Source of the DNA: Streptococcus sp. k-402
Lineage (GTDB): Bacteria > Bacillota > Bacilli > Lactobacillales > Streptococcaceae
NCBI RefSeq assembly: GCF_013277515.1
Contig: NZ_VMNB01000002.1
Location: 1-64,000 of the forward strand
Direction: 5' to 3'
Length of the DNA stretch: 64,000 bases
The notes under the pieces were generated by a model. It searched no databases. It saw only the letters and a program-made list of their open reading frames with translations, and was not told the DNA's origin. This document shows positions 27,764 through 37,946 of the stretch, one piece after another. Position 1 is the stretch's first letter. Every line of letters begins with the position of its first letter. Position numbers and translations under genes: made by a program.

Positions 27764-27979
27764 TTATTTTTTCAATCCTTTGAAAGTTATAATGCAACCC
27801 GAAATAATACTGAGAGTTCCTACAGGTCTCCAATATAGTTGCCAAAAGAATAAATTTATTCTTTCTTTCAGTGTCGCATAGGGTTCGGCATAATAGGGGT
27901 TGATGTGAAATAATAAAAAACCAAAACATAAAACTATGATTCCAGTTAAGAATAAAATGTCCTTATTTACTTTCCTCAT
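27764..27979 (-). CDS. Small two-helix membrane protein
   Basis: 71 aa. Two hydrophobic segments (ILFLTGIIVLCFGFLLF near residues 8-24 and PVGTLSIISGCIITFKGL at the C-terminus), with ERINLFFWQLYWR between them. Strong ribosome site AGGAGG 4 bases before ATG 27979. First gene of a two-gene unit with the secreted protein; a partner, immunity or export-helper role is only a guess from context. Confidence 0.7.
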   Translation of the reverse strand: MRKVNKDILFLTGIIVLCFGFLLFHINPYYAEPYATLKERINLFFWQLYWRPVGTLSIISGCIITFKGLKK

Positions 27980-28001
27980 AAAACCTCCTTTTATTTTATT
28001 T

Positions 28002-28047
28002 AAAGCGCTTTCTATTATTAGTATACGTCAAAAAAAGAAAAAAACAA
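28002..28047 (-). promoter_or_regulatory. Promoter with cre-like palindrome for the secreted-protein unit
   Basis: On the - strand: -35 TTGTTT (28047-28042), 16-bp spacer, -10 TATACT (28025-28020). About 10 bases further lies GAAAGCGCTTTAA with perfect core AAAGCGCTTT (28002-28011), close to the CcpA cre consensus. At +5 to +20 it would act as a repressor site, suggesting carbon-catabolite control. Confidence 0.55.
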
Positions 28048-28073
28048 GTCTATTTATTTATTTTTTTATATGG

Positions 28074-28230
28074 TATAATAGAATAGTTGGAGAGTTTTTA
28101 TATAGCTTTAAAAGGCTGATATGAATACTTTGTATAATCTAATGATTCTTCAAAAAATTTCTTATTCAAACAAGAGCAAAGAGAAGGTGGGCTGCATATC
28201 AGAAGTTAGATGTATTTCTGTCTAACTTTT
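28074..28230 (+). ncRNA. Candidate small RNA or 34-codon peptide mRNA
   Basis: Extended -10 TGGTATAAT (TATAAT 28074-28079) and, 120 bases on, a hairpin AAGTTAGA (28203-28210) / TCTAACTT (28221-28228) with TTTT. The predicted transcript of about 145 nt contains one short frame (28121-28225, starting MNTLYNLMIL, with two Cys near the end) whose stop codon is inside the hairpin. No -35 box is clear and the ribosome site is weak. Confidence 0.35.
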
Positions 28231-28247
28231 GAGGTGTAGTTCATTTT

Positions 28248-28284
28248 AAAACCACGAATCCTATGTGACTCGTGGTTCTTTTTT
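28248..28284. terminator. Bidirectional hairpin beside the reductase gene
   Basis: ACCACGA (28251-28257) pairs with TCGTGGT (28270-28276), with TTCTTTTTT on the + side and an A-rich flank (T run for the - strand). It ends the - strand reductase gene, whose stop is at 28283-28285, and any + strand transcript from 28080. Confidence 0.75.
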
Positions 28285-29251
28285 ATAAACTAGTAGAGTG
28301 TTTTGGTTGTACTTTTTGCTCAGGGTCGATGTAGTTGATAGCATTATTGACAGCAGTTGGAGCTTCTCCGAGACCTGTCGCAATCAAGTCAATTTTTCCG
28401 TCATAGTAGCAGCAGTCACCGATAGCATAGATACCTGCTTGGCTAGATTCTTGTTTGCTGTTGACGATAATCTTGTGGCGGTTGAGGTCGAGCCCCCAGT
28501 TTTTAAGATTACCGACCGAAGATTTGAAACCATAGTTGACAAAGAGGTGGTCTAGGTCAATCGTTTCGGTTTCATCAGATTTGACTTTTGTGATTTCAAG
28601 TTTATCGAGTGCTTTTCCATCTCCAAGGAGTTGGCTAGGAACGAATGGTGTCTTGATGGATACAGATGATTCTTGTAAGGCTTGGACACTGTGTTCCAAG
28701 GCACGGAAATTATCTCTGCGGTGAACAAGGGTAGTTGGCGCAATTTTTTCAAAAGCCAAAGCCCAATCCACAGCTGAGTCTCCTCCACCAAGAATCGTCA
28801 CTTTCTTACCAGCGTATTGCTGGATGTTGGAAACGTGGTAGTGGATGTTTTCATAGCCCTCAACGCCTTCTAGTTCCAGAGGACGTGGTTTGAAGGCACC
28901 ACCACCCATAGCAATGATAACTGTTTTAGACAGGTGACTCCCTTTAGAAGTTGTGATGACAAATCCTTCTTCTTGTTTTTCAATCTCAAGAACCGTTTCG
29001 TTGAGATGAATAGGGGTATCAAAGCCATTTAATTGCTCGATTAGACGGTTAGTCAATTCTTCTCCAGTCAGGTTTGGGAAACCTGGGACGTCTAAAATTT
29101 CCTTTTCAGGGTAGAGAATAGCAGGTTGTCCACCTAGTTGGGGAAGAGAGTCGATGATTTGAACCTTGGCTTGACGTAGATGGGCATAGAAGGCTGCAAA
29201 AAGCCCGACAGGACCACCACCTACAATGGTAATATCATAGAGTTGAGACAT
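28283..29251 (-). CDS. Ferredoxin/flavodoxin-NADP+ reductase (YumC type)
   Basis: 322 aa thioredoxin-reductase-like FAD enzyme without the CxxC redox pair, as in YumC-type FNRs. FAD motif IVGGGPVGLFAAFYA at the N-terminus, NADPH motif ILGGGDSAVDWAL in the middle, and GIYAIGDCCYYDGKIDLIATG near the end. It passes electrons between NADPH and ferredoxin or flavodoxin. A - strand promoter is visible (TTTACA at 29309-29304, TACAAT at 29287-29282) and AAAGGAG precedes the start. Divergent from cdaA. Confidence 0.92.
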   Translation of the reverse strand: MSQLYDITIVGGGPVGLFAAFYAHLRQAKVQIIDSLPQLGGQPAILYPEKEILDVPGFPNLTGEELTNRLIEQLNGFDTPIHLNETVLEIEKQEEGFVITTSKGSHLSKTVIIAMGGGAFKPRPLELEGVEGYENIHYHVSNIQQYAGKKVTILGGGDSAVDWALAFEKIAPTTLVHRRDNFRALEHSVQALQESSVSIKTPFVPSQLLGDGKALDKLEITKVKSDETETIDLDHLFVNYGFKSSVGNLKNWGLDLNRHKIIVNSKQESSQAGIYAIGDCCYYDGKIDLIATGLGEAPTAVNNAINYIDPEQKVQPKHSTSL

Positions 29252-29386
29252 GGTTTCTCCTTTGTTTTTTCTAGTCAGTTTATTGTATCATATTTTTGCT
29301 CAATGTAAAATGGACTAGGATAGGGAAAAAAATGCCAGAAAATGGTATAATAGGACGAAAGTGTTTTGATAGGGAGGATATCAGGG

Positions 29387-30244
29387 ATGAATTTTCAACA
29401 ATTATCCAATCTGCAATATTGGACCAGTTTGTTTGCAAGTCCATGGACGATAGCTATCAATCTGATTGATATTTTGATTGTTGCTTATATTTTATATCAT
29501 TTTACAAAAGCTATTGCAGGAACCAAGATTATGATTTTGGTACGTGGAGTTTTGGTGTTTATTTTAGCTCAAATCCTTGCAAATATGATTGGCTTGACTA
29601 CGATTTCTTGGTTAATCAATCAAATTATTACTTATGGGGTTATTGCGGCGGTTGTTATCTTCTCTCCAGAGATTCGGACTGGTTTGGAACGTTTGGGAAG
29701 AGCGACAGATTTCTTTTCCAATGCCCCTATTAGTGCTGAGGAACAGATGATTCGTGCCTTTGTTAAGTCTGTTGAATACATGAGTCCTCGTAAAATCGGG
29801 GCCTTGGTTGCTATTCAGCGTGTACGTACCTTGCAGGAGTATATTTCGACAGGAATTCCCTTAGATGCTAAGATTTCTGCAGAACTTCTCATTAACATTT
29901 TTATTCCCAATACTCCCCTACATGATGGTGCGGTGATTATCAGAGAAGAACGTATCGCTGTGACATCTGCCTATCTGCCCTTGACAGAAAGTACAGGAAT
30001 TTCCAAGGAATTTGGCACCAGACATCGGGCGGCTATCGGTTTATCAGAAGTCTCAGATGCCTTGACTTTTGTCGTATCAGAGGAAACGGGAGGAATTTCG
30101 ATAACCTATAATGGAAGCTTTAAGCACAACCTAACACTTGATGAATTTGAAACAGAATTACGTGAAATCTTACTTCCAAAAGAGGAAGCAGGTCTTAGTT
30201 TTAAAGAACGATTGCTAGGAGGATGGAAACATGAGAAAAAATAG
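29387..30244 (+). CDS. cdaA: Diadenylate cyclase CdaA (c-di-AMP synthase)
   Basis: 285 aa from ATG 29387, which has AGGGAGG 9 bases upstream; TTG 29366 would start inside the leader. Three N-terminal membrane helices (about residues 13-80) and a DAC domain with DGA (180-182) and RHR (212-214). It makes cyclic di-AMP from two ATP; the messenger controls potassium and osmotic balance and is essential in most streptococci. An extended -10 (TGGTATAAT ending 29351) drives the operon. cdaR overlaps by 14 bases. Confidence 0.97.
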   Translation: MNFQQLSNLQYWTSLFASPWTIAINLIDILIVAYILYHFTKAIAGTKIMILVRGVLVFILAQILANMIGLTTISWLINQIITYGVIAAVVIFSPEIRTGLERLGRATDFFSNAPISAEEQMIRAFVKSVEYMSPRKIGALVAIQRVRTLQEYISTGIPLDAKISAELLINIFIPNTPLHDGAVIIREERIAVTSAYLPLTESTGISKEFGTRHRAAIGLSEVSDALTFVVSEETGGISITYNGSFKHNLTLDEFETELREILLPKEEAGLSFKERLLGGWKHEKK

Positions 30245-31010
30245 TTTATACATCATATCCTCACTCTTTTTTGCTTGTGTCTTATTTGTCTATGCTACGG
30301 CGACGAATTTTCAAAACAGTACCAGTGCTAGGCAGGTAAAAACGGAAACCTATACGAATACAGTAACAAATGTCCCTATTGACATCCGCTATAATAGTGA
30401 TGAGTATTTTATTAGCGGTTTTGCTTCAGAAGTATCAGTGGTCTTGACTGGTGCAAATCGCCTATCGCTAGCTAGTGAAATGCAAGAAAGCACACGTAAA
30501 TTCAAGGTTACTGCTGACCTAACAGATGCCAGTGTTGGAACGATTGAAGTTCCTTTGAGCATTGAAGATTTACCCAATGGGCTGACCGCTGTGGCGACTC
30601 CGCAAAAAATTACAGTCAAGATTGGTAAGAAGGCTCAGAAGAATAAGGTAAAGGTTGTACCAGAGATTGACCCTAGTCAAATTGATAGTCGGGTACAGAT
30701 TGAAAATGTCACGCTGTCAGATGAAGAAGTGTCGATTACGAGTGACCAAGAGACATTGGATAGAATTGATAAGATTATCGCTGTTTTGCCAACTAGCGAA
30801 CGCATAACAGGTAATTACAGTGGTTCGGTACCTTTGCAGGCAATCGACCGCAATGGGGTTGTCTTACCAGTAGTTATCACTCCGTTTGATACAACAATGA
30901 AGGTCACTACAAAACCAGTAGCGCCAAGTTCAAGCACATCAAATTCAACTACAAGTAGTTCATCGGAGACATCTTCGTCAACGAAAGCAACTAGTTCAAA
31001 AACGAATTAA
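30231..31010 (+). CDS. cdaR: CdaA regulator CdaR (YbbR domains)
   Basis: 259 aa. One N-terminal membrane helix (SLYIISSLFFACVLFVYATA), then extracytoplasmic YbbR-type repeats (about residues 45-225) and a Ser/Thr-rich tail (SSSTSNSTTSSSSETSS). CdaR binds CdaA in the membrane and modulates c-di-AMP synthesis. Overlaps cdaA by 14 bases; glmM follows after 24 bases. Confidence 0.92.
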   Translation: MRKNSLYIISSLFFACVLFVYATATNFQNSTSARQVKTETYTNTVTNVPIDIRYNSDEYFISGFASEVSVVLTGANRLSLASEMQESTRKFKVTADLTDASVGTIEVPLSIEDLPNGLTAVATPQKITVKIGKKAQKNKVKVVPEIDPSQIDSRVQIENVTLSDEEVSITSDQETLDRIDKIIAVLPTSERITGNYSGSVPLQAIDRNGVVLPVVITPFDTTMKVTTKPVAPSSSTSNSTTSSSSETSSSTKATSSKTN

Positions 31011-31034
31011 AAATAGAAAAAGGATTTTATAAAA

Positions 31035-32387
31035 ATGGGTAAATATTTTGGGACTGATGGAGTCCGTGGAGAAGCTAACGTAGAACTTACTCCGGAATTA
31101 GCCTTTAAACTAGGACGTTTTGGAGGCTATGTTCTCAGTCAACATGAAACGGAAGCACCGAAAGTCTTTGTAGGACGTGACACACGTATTTCAGGGAAAA
31201 TGCTAGAATCTGCCTTGGTGGCAGGTCTTCTTTCAGTAGGGATTCACGTATACAAACTAGGCGTTTTGGCAACACCAGCAGTAGCTTACTTGGTTAAAAC
31301 TGAGGGAGCCAGTGCAGGTGTCATGATTTCTGCTAGCCACAACCCAGCCCTTGATAATGGGATTAAGTTCTTTGGTGGTGATGGCTTCAAACTGGACGAT
31401 GAAAAAGAAGCAGAAATTGAAGCCTTGCTAGATGCTGAGGAAGATACTCTTCCTCGTCCAAGTGCAGAAGGCTTAGGAACCTTGGTAGATTATCCAGAAG
31501 GCTTGCGTAAGTATGAAGGCTACCTTGTTTCAACTGGAACTCCTCTTGAAGGAATGAAGGTTGCCTTGGATACAGCTAATGGTGCAGCTTCTACAAGTGC
31601 CCGTCAAATCTTTGCAGACCTTGGCGCTCAGTTAACTGTTATCGGGGAAACACCAGACGGTCTTAACATCAACCTTAATGTTGGTTCAACACACCCAGAA
31701 GCCCTTCAAGAAGCGGTCAAAGAAAGCGGATCAGCTATCGGTTTGGCCTTTGATGGAGACAGTGACCGCTTGATTGCTGTTGATGAGAATGGTGACATCG
31801 TTGATGGTGACAAGATTATGTACATCATCGGAAAATACCTTTCTGAAAAAGGACAATTGGCTCAAAATACAATTGTGACAACCGTTATGTCTAACCTTGG
31901 TTTCCACAAGGCCTTGGACCGTGAAGGTATTAACAAGGTAGTCACTGCAGTTGGCGACCGCTACGTTGTTGAAGAAATGAGAAAATCAGGCTACAACCTT
32001 GGTGGTGAACAGTCTGGGCACGTCATCTTGATGGATTACAATACCACTGGTGATGGTCAATTATCTGCTGTCCAATTGACAAAAATCATGAAGGAAACTG
32101 GTAAGAGCTTGTCAGAGTTGGCAGCAGAAGTAACCATTTATCCACAAAAATTAGTCAATATCCGAGTGGAAAATGCCATGAAGGAAAAGGTTATGGAAGT
32201 GCCAGCTATCAAGGCTATCATCGAGAAGATGGAAGAAGAAATGGCAGGGAATGGCCGTATCCTAGTACGCCCAAGTGGAACAGAGCCCCTCTTGCGTGTC
32301 ATGGCAGAAGCGCCTACAACAGAAGAAGTAGACTACTATGTTGATACCATCGCAGACGTAGTTCGAGCTGAAATCGGGATTGACTAA
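31035..32387 (+). CDS. glmM: Phosphoglucosamine mutase
   Basis: 450 aa. Phosphoserine loop [13 protein letters not shown] with Ser101, metal loop DGDSDR, sugar-binding loop GEQSGH and phosphate loop [11 protein letters not shown]. It converts glucosamine-6-phosphate to glucosamine-1-phosphate for UDP-GlcNAc. GlmM also binds and inhibits CdaA in other Firmicutes, which gives the operon its logic: c-di-AMP output tied to wall precursor supply. Confidence 0.98.
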   Translation: MGKYFGTDGVRGEANVELTPELAFKLGRFGGYVLSQHETEAPKVFVGRDTRISGKMLESALVAGLLSVGIHVYKLGVLATPAVAYLVKTEGASAGVMISASHNPALDNGIKFFGGDGFKLDDEKEAEIEALLDAEEDTLPRPSAEGLGTLVDYPEGLRKYEGYLVSTGTPLEGMKVALDTANGAASTSARQIFADLGAQLTVIGETPDGLNINLNVGSTHPEALQEAVKESGSAIGLAFDGDSDRLIAVDENGDIVDGDKIMYIIGKYLSEKGQLAQNTIVTTVMSNLGFHKALDREGINKVVTAVGDRYVVEEMRKSGYNLGGEQSGHVILMDYNTTGDGQLSAVQLTKIMKETGKSLSELAAEVTIYPQKLVNIRVENAMKEKVMEVPAIKAIIEKMEEEMAGNGRILVRPSGTEPLLRVMAEAPTTEEVDYYVDTIADVVRAEIGID

Positions 32388-32460
32388 ATCCGAGAAAACT
32401 AGATGAAAATAAAAAATTATGGTACAATAGCTTATAATATTGTAGCCGAGGGAGAAAGAC

Positions 32461-32835
32461 ATGAATCTTAAACGTGAACAAGAATTTGTTAGTCAGTATC
32501 ATTTTGATGCGCGTAATTTTGAATGGGAAAATGAAAATGGAGCTCCTGAAACTAAGGTGGATGTAAACTTCCAATTGCTCCAACATGACCAAGAAAATCA
32601 AGTGACTTCCTTGATTGTCATCTTGACCTTTATGATTGTATTTGATAAGTTTGTCATCAGTGGAACCATTTCACAGGTAAATCATATCGATGGCCGTATT
32701 GTCAATGAACCAAGTGAATTGAGCCAAGAAGAAGTGGAAACTTTGGCTCGCCCAAGTTTGAACATGCTCAACCGTTTGACTTACGAAGTAACTGAAATTG
32801 CATTAGACTTACCAGGAATCAATTTGGAGTTCTAA
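32461..32835 (+). CDS. DUF1149 family protein
   Basis: 124 aa, predicted cytoplasmic, with [21 protein letters not shown] and a C-terminus rich in acidic and hydrophobic residues ([14 protein letters not shown]). Matches the DUF1149 family, of unknown role, found next to degV in streptococci. It has its own extended -10 (TGGTACAAT near 32423) and a GGGAG ribosome site. degV starts 1 base after its stop. Confidence 0.85.
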   Translation: MNLKREQEFVSQYHFDARNFEWENENGAPETKVDVNFQLLQHDQENQVTSLIVILTFMIVFDKFVISGTISQVNHIDGRIVNEPSELSQEEVETLARPSLNMLNRLTYEVTEIALDLPGINLEF

Positions 32836-32836
32836 T

Positions 32837-33685
32837 ATGAAACTAGCTGTTATCACAGATTCCTCTGCCTATCTCAGTGCAGAGACCTTGCAAAGAGAAG
32901 ATTTGTATGTCTTGGATATTCCTGTCAATATTGATGGTGAGGAGTATGTCGAAGGCATCAATCTGACTGCTGAGGAATTTTACCAAAAAATGGCTCAGGC
33001 TTCTGAATTGCCTAAGACTAGTCAACCAAGTATTGCCAAGCTAGATGAAATCTTAACTTCGCTCAAAGAACAAGGTTATACCCATGCCTTGGGGCTTTTC
33101 CTATCTTCTGGAATTTCAGGTTTTTACCAAAATATCCAGTATATGATAAATGAATATGAGGGCTTAACCATTGCTTTTCCAGACACTTTGATTACAAGCG
33201 CTCCGCTGGGTATCATGGTTGAAAGTGTCTTTAATTGGCGTGACCAGGGCGATGATTTTGCCAGCATTCAGGATAAGCTAGCCATTCAAATCAGTCGTAC
33301 GTCAGCCTTTATCATGGTAGATGACTTGGATCATTTAGTGAAAGGTGGACGTCTTTCAAATGGGGCTGCCATTTTGGGCAATTTGCTTAGCATTAAGCCA
33401 ATCCTTTATTTCAATGACCAAGGTGTGATTGAAGTTTACGAAAAAGTTCGTACTGAAAAGAAAGCAACCAAGCGCTTAATTGAAATTATCAAAGAAACAA
33501 CGGCTTCAGGTCAATATCGGGTCATTGTCATTCATGGAAATGCTCCTGAAAAGGCTGAGGAATTGCGTCAGCACTTGCTTGAATCTGGAGTGGGTACGGA
33601 TATTTCACTTGCTACATTTGGTAGTGTCATTGGAACCCACCTAGGAGCAGGAAGTATTGCCTTGGGTTATATTCCAGTGATTTAG
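32837..33685 (+). CDS. DegV family fatty-acid-binding protein
   Basis: 282 aa. N-terminal IITDSSAYL-type motif ([13 protein letters not shown]), SQPS near residue 60, and [17 protein letters not shown] in the C-terminal half are DegV signatures. Such proteins (FakB type) bind a fatty acid and present it to the kinase FakA for phosphorylation. No FakA gene is in the window. Followed by the tandem repeat array. Confidence 0.9.
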   Translation: MKLAVITDSSAYLSAETLQREDLYVLDIPVNIDGEEYVEGINLTAEEFYQKMAQASELPKTSQPSIAKLDEILTSLKEQGYTHALGLFLSSGISGFYQNIQYMINEYEGLTIAFPDTLITSAPLGIMVESVFNWRDQGDDFASIQDKLAIQISRTSAFIMVDDLDHLVKGGRLSNGAAILGNLLSIKPILYFNDQGVIEVYEKVRTEKKATKRLIEIIKETTASGQYRVIVIHGNAPEKAEELRQHLLESGVGTDISLATFGSVIGTHLGAGSIALGYIPVI

Positions 33686-33718
33686 TTGGCACTTTTAGAC
33701 TAGTTAAGAAGTTAGCAG

Positions 33719-34050
33719 TTGAACACGGACTAGCTACCTCTTGAAAAAAGATGCCTGTCTTGCCTTTCGTGGAAAGTCAGCGCCATTCCCTATTTTTCAA
33801 GGGTAGCTAACGTCCTTTGTATCTTGATAATTGAACACGCCTGGAACCCTGTATGAAAAAGATAGTTCTTCCAAGGAGTAGACACTTCTTGATCAAAACT
33901 CCTATTTTCACTTTGTGTTCCTACAGGCTTTGTATCTTAGAAATTGAACACGGACTAGCTACCTCTTGAAAAAAGATGCCTGACTTGCCTTTCATGGAAA
34001 GTCAGCGTCATTCCCTATTTTTCATGGGCAGCTAACGTCCTTTGTATCTT
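33719..34050 (+). repeat. Tandem array of three structured ~107-bp units upstream of dapB
   Basis: Units A (33719-33825), B (33831-33938) and C (33944-34050) each begin TTGAACACG and end CTTTGTATCTT, with 5-nt spacers. A and C differ at 5 positions. In A, TAGCTACCtCTTGAAAAA pairs with TTTTTCAAGGGTAGCTA over 17 bp with one bulge, enclosing a second hairpin (CTGxCTT/AAAGTCAG). Unit B has diverged sequence but keeps the plan: GCCTG/CAGGC, TGAAAA/TTTTCA and AGGAGT/ACTCCT. The array fills most of the degV-dapB gap and ends 14 bases before the dapB start. Confidence 0.85.
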
Positions 34051-34064
34051 AGTCAGGAGTAGAG

Positions 34065-34832
34065 ATGAGTATTCGAGTAATTATTGCTGGTTTTAAGGGA
34101 AAGATGGGACAAGCTGCTTGTCAGATGGTCTTGGCTGATCCAGACTTGGACTTGGTAGCGGTTTTGGATCCTTTTGAGTCTGAGTCAGAATGGCAGGGTA
34201 TTCCTGTTTTCAAGGATAAGGCTGATTTAGCAGGTTTTGAAGCAGATGTCTGGGTAGACTTTACTACACCAGCTGTTGCCTATGAAAATACACGCTTTGC
34301 TCTTGAGAATGGCTTTGCTCCAGTAGTTGGAACAACAGGTTTCACAAGTGAAGAAATTGCAGAGCTAAAAGCATTTTCTCGTGCTCAAGATTTGGGTGGC
34401 TTGATCGCCCCTAACTTTGCCTTGGGTGCTGTCTTGCTCATGCAATTTGCGATGCAGGCTGCCCAATATTTCCCAAATGTGGAGATTATCGAGCTCCATC
34501 ATGACAAGAAAAAGGATGCTCCGAGTGGAACAGCTATTAAAACAGCTGAGTTAATGGCAGAAGTTCGAGAGTCCATTCAGCAAGGCGCAGTAGACGAGGA
34601 AGAGCTGATTGCAGGTGCCCGTGGTGCTGACTTTGATGGCATGCGGATTCACTCAGTTCGTTTGCCAGGCTTGGTAGCTCATCAGGAAGTCATCTTTGGC
34701 AATCAAGGAGAAGGATTGACCCTCCGTCATGACTCCTATGATCGCAGCTCCTTCATGACAGGGGTCAATTTGGGAATTAAAGAAGTTGTCAAGCGTCATG
34801 AGCTTGTCTATGGATTAGAACACTTATTATGA
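34065..34832 (+). CDS. dapB: 4-hydroxy-tetrahydrodipicolinate reductase
   Basis: 255 aa. NAD(P) loop [21 protein letters not shown], and catalytic/substrate motif [15 protein letters not shown]. It catalyses the second committed step of lysine/diaminopimelate synthesis. Ribosome site CAGGAG lies 8 bases before ATG 34065, immediately after the tandem array. The stop overlaps the cca start (ATGA). Confidence 0.97.
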   Translation: MSIRVIIAGFKGKMGQAACQMVLADPDLDLVAVLDPFESESEWQGIPVFKDKADLAGFEADVWVDFTTPAVAYENTRFALENGFAPVVGTTGFTSEEIAELKAFSRAQDLGGLIAPNFALGAVLLMQFAMQAAQYFPNVEIIELHHDKKKDAPSGTAIKTAELMAEVRESIQQGAVDEEELIAGARGADFDGMRIHSVRLPGLVAHQEVIFGNQGEGLTLRHDSYDRSSFMTGVNLGIKEVVKRHELVYGLEHLL

Positions 34833-36028
34833 GATTAACGCAAATGCCTTCTGAATTTCAGAAGGCTTTACCAGTATTAGAAAAAATTAAAGAAGCAGGC
34901 TTTGAAGCCTATTTTGTTGGAGGTTCTGTTCGAGATGCTCTTCTCAATCGCCCTATCCATGATGTGGATATTGCGACGTCTTCTTATCCAGAAGAGACTA
35001 AGCATATTTTTCCGCGAACAGCCGATATCGGAATCGAGCATGGAACTGTCTTGGTCCTAGATGGGGATGAGGAGTATGAGGTAACCACCTTTCGAACTGA
35101 AGATGTCTATGTGGACTATCGAAGACCAAGTGCGGTTTCCTTTGTTCGCTCGCTAGAAGAAGACCTCAATCGCCGTGATTTCACAGTCAACGCCTTTGCC
35201 TTGGACGAGACAGGGGAAATCATAGACTTGTTCCATGGTTTAGGAGATTTGGAAAACCAAGTCTTACGAGCAGTTGGAGTGGCTAGTGAGCGTTTCAACG
35301 AAGATGCTTTGCGGATTATGCGTGGCTTCCGTTTTCAGGCTAGTCTTGGCTTCGAGCTTGAGACAGAAACCTTTAAAGCTATGAAGATCTTGACGCCCCT
35401 TTTGGAGAAAATTTCTGTAGAGCGTACCTTCGTTGAGTTTGATAAACTCTTGCTGTCTCCATTTTGGAGAAGGGGTTTGGCTTCCATGATTGAGAGTCAA
35501 GCTTATGACTATCTCCCTGATATGGCAGCTAGCCAGGACAAGCTTAACAGACTGTTTGATTTGGAGAATGATTTCACTTTTGAATCTTCTGAACAAGCTT
35601 GGGCGGCCCTACTGTGGGTTTTGGATATTGAAAATGCGCAGCCATTTTTGAAGGCTTGGAAGACCTCATGTCAGTTTGCCAAGCAGGTTCAGGATTTGTT
35701 GACTATTTTGGCTCTGCGTGAAAAGGGAGAATTGAGCAAGCGCGATTGTTACCGCTTTGACTTGGATTTACTTTTACAGGCTGAAAATCTTCGACAGGCT
35801 CAAGGAAAAGAAGTTAACTCGCAAGACATCACAGAAACCTACCAGAGTTTGACCATTCATGACAAGAAAGAAATCCAAATCAACGGTGGTATTTTGATCA
35901 AGGAATATGGATATCAGCCGGGACCAGACTTGGGAGAACTTTTAACAGAGATTGAGTATGCCATTGTCGATGGAGAATTGGAAAATGATCGACAAGCCAT
36001 CCATGCTTACCTGAGGGAGAAAAAATGA
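34829..36028 (+). CDS. cca: CCA tRNA nucleotidyltransferase
   Basis: 399 aa class II CCA-adding enzyme. N-terminal [20 protein letters not shown] with the DVDIAT catalytic acids, followed by [11 protein letters not shown] and [16 protein letters not shown]. It adds or repairs the 3' CCA of tRNAs. Overlaps dapB by 4 bases and the ABC-F gene by 4 bases: a tightly coupled three-gene operon. Confidence 0.97.
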   Translation: MRLTQMPSEFQKALPVLEKIKEAGFEAYFVGGSVRDALLNRPIHDVDIATSSYPEETKHIFPRTADIGIEHGTVLVLDGDEEYEVTTFRTEDVYVDYRRPSAVSFVRSLEEDLNRRDFTVNAFALDETGEIIDLFHGLGDLENQVLRAVGVASERFNEDALRIMRGFRFQASLGFELETETFKAMKILTPLLEKISVERTFVEFDKLLLSPFWRRGLASMIESQAYDYLPDMAASQDKLNRLFDLENDFTFESSEQAWAALLWVLDIENAQPFLKAWKTSCQFAKQVQDLLTILALREKGELSKRDCYRFDLDLLLQAENLRQAQGKEVNSQDITETYQSLTIHDKKEIQINGGILIKEYGYQPGPDLGELLTEIEYAIVDGELENDRQAIHAYLREKK

Positions 36029-37896
36029 GTGATTTTATCGTTGAAAAACTAAGTAAATCCGTCGGTGACAAGACCGTTTTTAAGGATATTTCCTTTATCA
36101 TCCATGACCTAGACAGAATCGGTCTGATTGGTGTCAATGGAACGGGCAAGACCACCCTTTTAGATGTCCTTTCTGGTGTTTCTGGCTTTGATGGGGATGT
36201 CAGTCCCTTTTCAGCTAAGAATGATTATCAGATTGGTTACTTGACTCAAGATCCTGATTTTGATGATAGCAAGACAGTTTTGGATACGGTCCTCTCCAGT
36301 GACCTCAAGGAAATCCAGCTCATTCGTGAGTATGAACTCCTTATGGTAAACTACAGTGAGGACAAGCAGGCGCGTTTGGAACGGGTCATGGCTGAAATGG
36401 ATTCTCTCCAATCTTGGGAAATTGAGAGTCAGGTCAAGACCGTTCTCAGCAAGCTGGGGATTCAGGACTTATCTACTCCTGTTGGGGAATTGTCAGGTGG
36501 TCTAAGAAGACGGGTCCAGTTGGCGCAAGTCTTACTTGGCAATCACGACCTTTTGCTTTTGGATGAGCCGACCAACCATCTGGACATTGCGACCATCGAG
36601 TGGCTGACCCTCTTTTTGAAAAATTCTAAGAAGACCGTCCTTTTTATTACCCACGACCGTTATTTCCTAGACGCTTTGTCAACACGGATTTTCGAGTTGG
36701 ATCGAGCAGGTTTGACAGAGTATCAGGGGAATTATCAGGACTATGTTCGCCTTAAGGCGGAACAGGATGAGCGCGATGCGGCTCTTCTCCACAAAAAAGA
36801 GCAACTTTATAAGCAAGAATTGGCCTGGATGCGTAGACAACCGCAGGCGCGTGCGACCAAGCAGCAGGCTCGTATCAATCGTTTCCACGACCTGAAAAAG
36901 GAAGTTTCAGGCAGTACTGCTGAGACAGACTTGACCATGAACTTTGAAACCAGTCGGATTGGGAAGAAAGTCATCGAGTTTCAGGATGTTTCCTTTGCCT
37001 ATGAAAATAAGCCTATTTTGCAAGATTTTAATCTCTTGGTGCAGGCCAAAGACCGTATTGGAATCGTTGGGGACAACGGTGTTGGAAAATCAACTCTCCT
37101 TAACTTGATTGCAGGCAGTCTTGAGCCGACAGCAGGTCAAGTTGTGATAGGGGAAACTGTTCGTATCGCCTATTTCTCTCAGCAAATTGAGGGTTTGGAT
37201 GAAAGTAAGCGAGTGATCAATTACTTGCAGGAAGTGGCAGAAGAGGTCAAGACCAGCGGTGGTTCTAGTACTTCGATTGCAGAGTTGCTGGAGCAGTTCC
37301 TTTTCCCACGTTCGACGCATGGAACCTTGATTGAGAAATTGTCTGGTGGAGAGAAAAAACGTCTTTATCTCCTCAAACTGCTCTTGGAAAAACCAAATGT
37401 TCTTCTCTTGGACGAACCGACCAATGATTTGGACATTGCAACTTTGACAGTTTTAGAGAATTTCTTGCAAGGCTTTGCTGGTCCAGTTTTGACTGTTAGT
37501 CACGACCGCTATTTCTTGGATAAGGTAGCGACCAAGATTCTCGCTTTTGAGGATGGCAAGATTCGTCCTTTCTTTGGTCATTACACCGACTACCTAGATG
37601 AAAAAGCCTTTGAAACAGAGATGGCCAATCAAGTGCAAAAGGCCGAAAAGGAGAAAGTGGTCAAGGTCCGTGAAGACAAGAAACGCATGACCTACCAAGA
37701 AAAGCAGGAGTGGGCAAGCATTGAAGGTGATATTGAAGCCTTGGAAGATCGTATCTCTGCTATTGAAGAGGAAATGCAGGCCAATGGTTCTGACTTTGGT
37801 AAGCTGGCTACTCTTCAAAAAGAACTAGATGAGAAAAACGAAGCACTCCTTGAAAAATACGACCGCTATGAGTATCTCAGTGACTTTGATAGCTAG
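36025..37896 (+). CDS. ABC-F family ATPase (YfmR/Uup-like)
   Basis: 623 aa with two ABC domains and no membrane part. Walker [10 protein letters not shown] and GDNGVGKST, signatures LSGGLRRR and LSGGEKKR, Walker [14 protein letters not shown] and [13 protein letters not shown]. The interdomain linker is Arg/Lys/Gln-rich ([19 protein letters not shown]), and a C-terminal coiled coil (about 555-620) is present. ABC-F proteins act on the ribosome; this architecture resembles YfmR/Uup translation factors rather than an antibiotic-resistance type, but that is a judgement from sequence layout. Confidence 0.92.
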   Translation: MSDFIVEKLSKSVGDKTVFKDISFIIHDLDRIGLIGVNGTGKTTLLDVLSGVSGFDGDVSPFSAKNDYQIGYLTQDPDFDDSKTVLDTVLSSDLKEIQLIREYELLMVNYSEDKQARLERVMAEMDSLQSWEIESQVKTVLSKLGIQDLSTPVGELSGGLRRRVQLAQVLLGNHDLLLLDEPTNHLDIATIEWLTLFLKNSKKTVLFITHDRYFLDALSTRIFELDRAGLTEYQGNYQDYVRLKAEQDERDAALLHKKEQLYKQELAWMRRQPQARATKQQARINRFHDLKKEVSGSTAETDLTMNFETSRIGKKVIEFQDVSFAYENKPILQDFNLLVQAKDRIGIVGDNGVGKSTLLNLIAGSLEPTAGQVVIGETVRIAYFSQQIEGLDESKRVINYLQEVAEEVKTSGGSSTSIAELLEQFLFPRSTHGTLIEKLSGGEKKRLYLLKLLLEKPNVLLLDEPTNDLDIATLTVLENFLQGFAGPVLTVSHDRYFLDKVATKILAFEDGKIRPFFGHYTDYLDEKAFETEMANQVQKAEKEKVVKVREDKKRMTYQEKQEWASIEGDIEALEDRISAIEEEMQANGSDFGKLATLQKELDEKNEALLEKYDRYEYLSDFDS

Positions 37897-37897
37897 A

Positions 37898-37946
37898 AGA
37901 ATAGAAAAATCCCGTCTCATGGACAGGATTTTTCTATTCTTTTTTG
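37898..37946. terminator. Terminator shared by ABC-F gene and mntE
   Basis: AGAATAGAAAAATCC (37898-37912) and GGATTTTTCTATTCT (37926-37940) form a perfect 15-bp stem with TTTTTT on the + side. The mntE stop codon (- strand) is inside the right arm, so the two convergent genes share the hairpin. Confidence 0.9.

Noticed and set aside
33719-34050. Lysine riboswitch before dapB
   Set aside because: The leader is built from tandem hairpin units and lacks the multi-helix junction layout and conserved segments of the lysine riboswitch.
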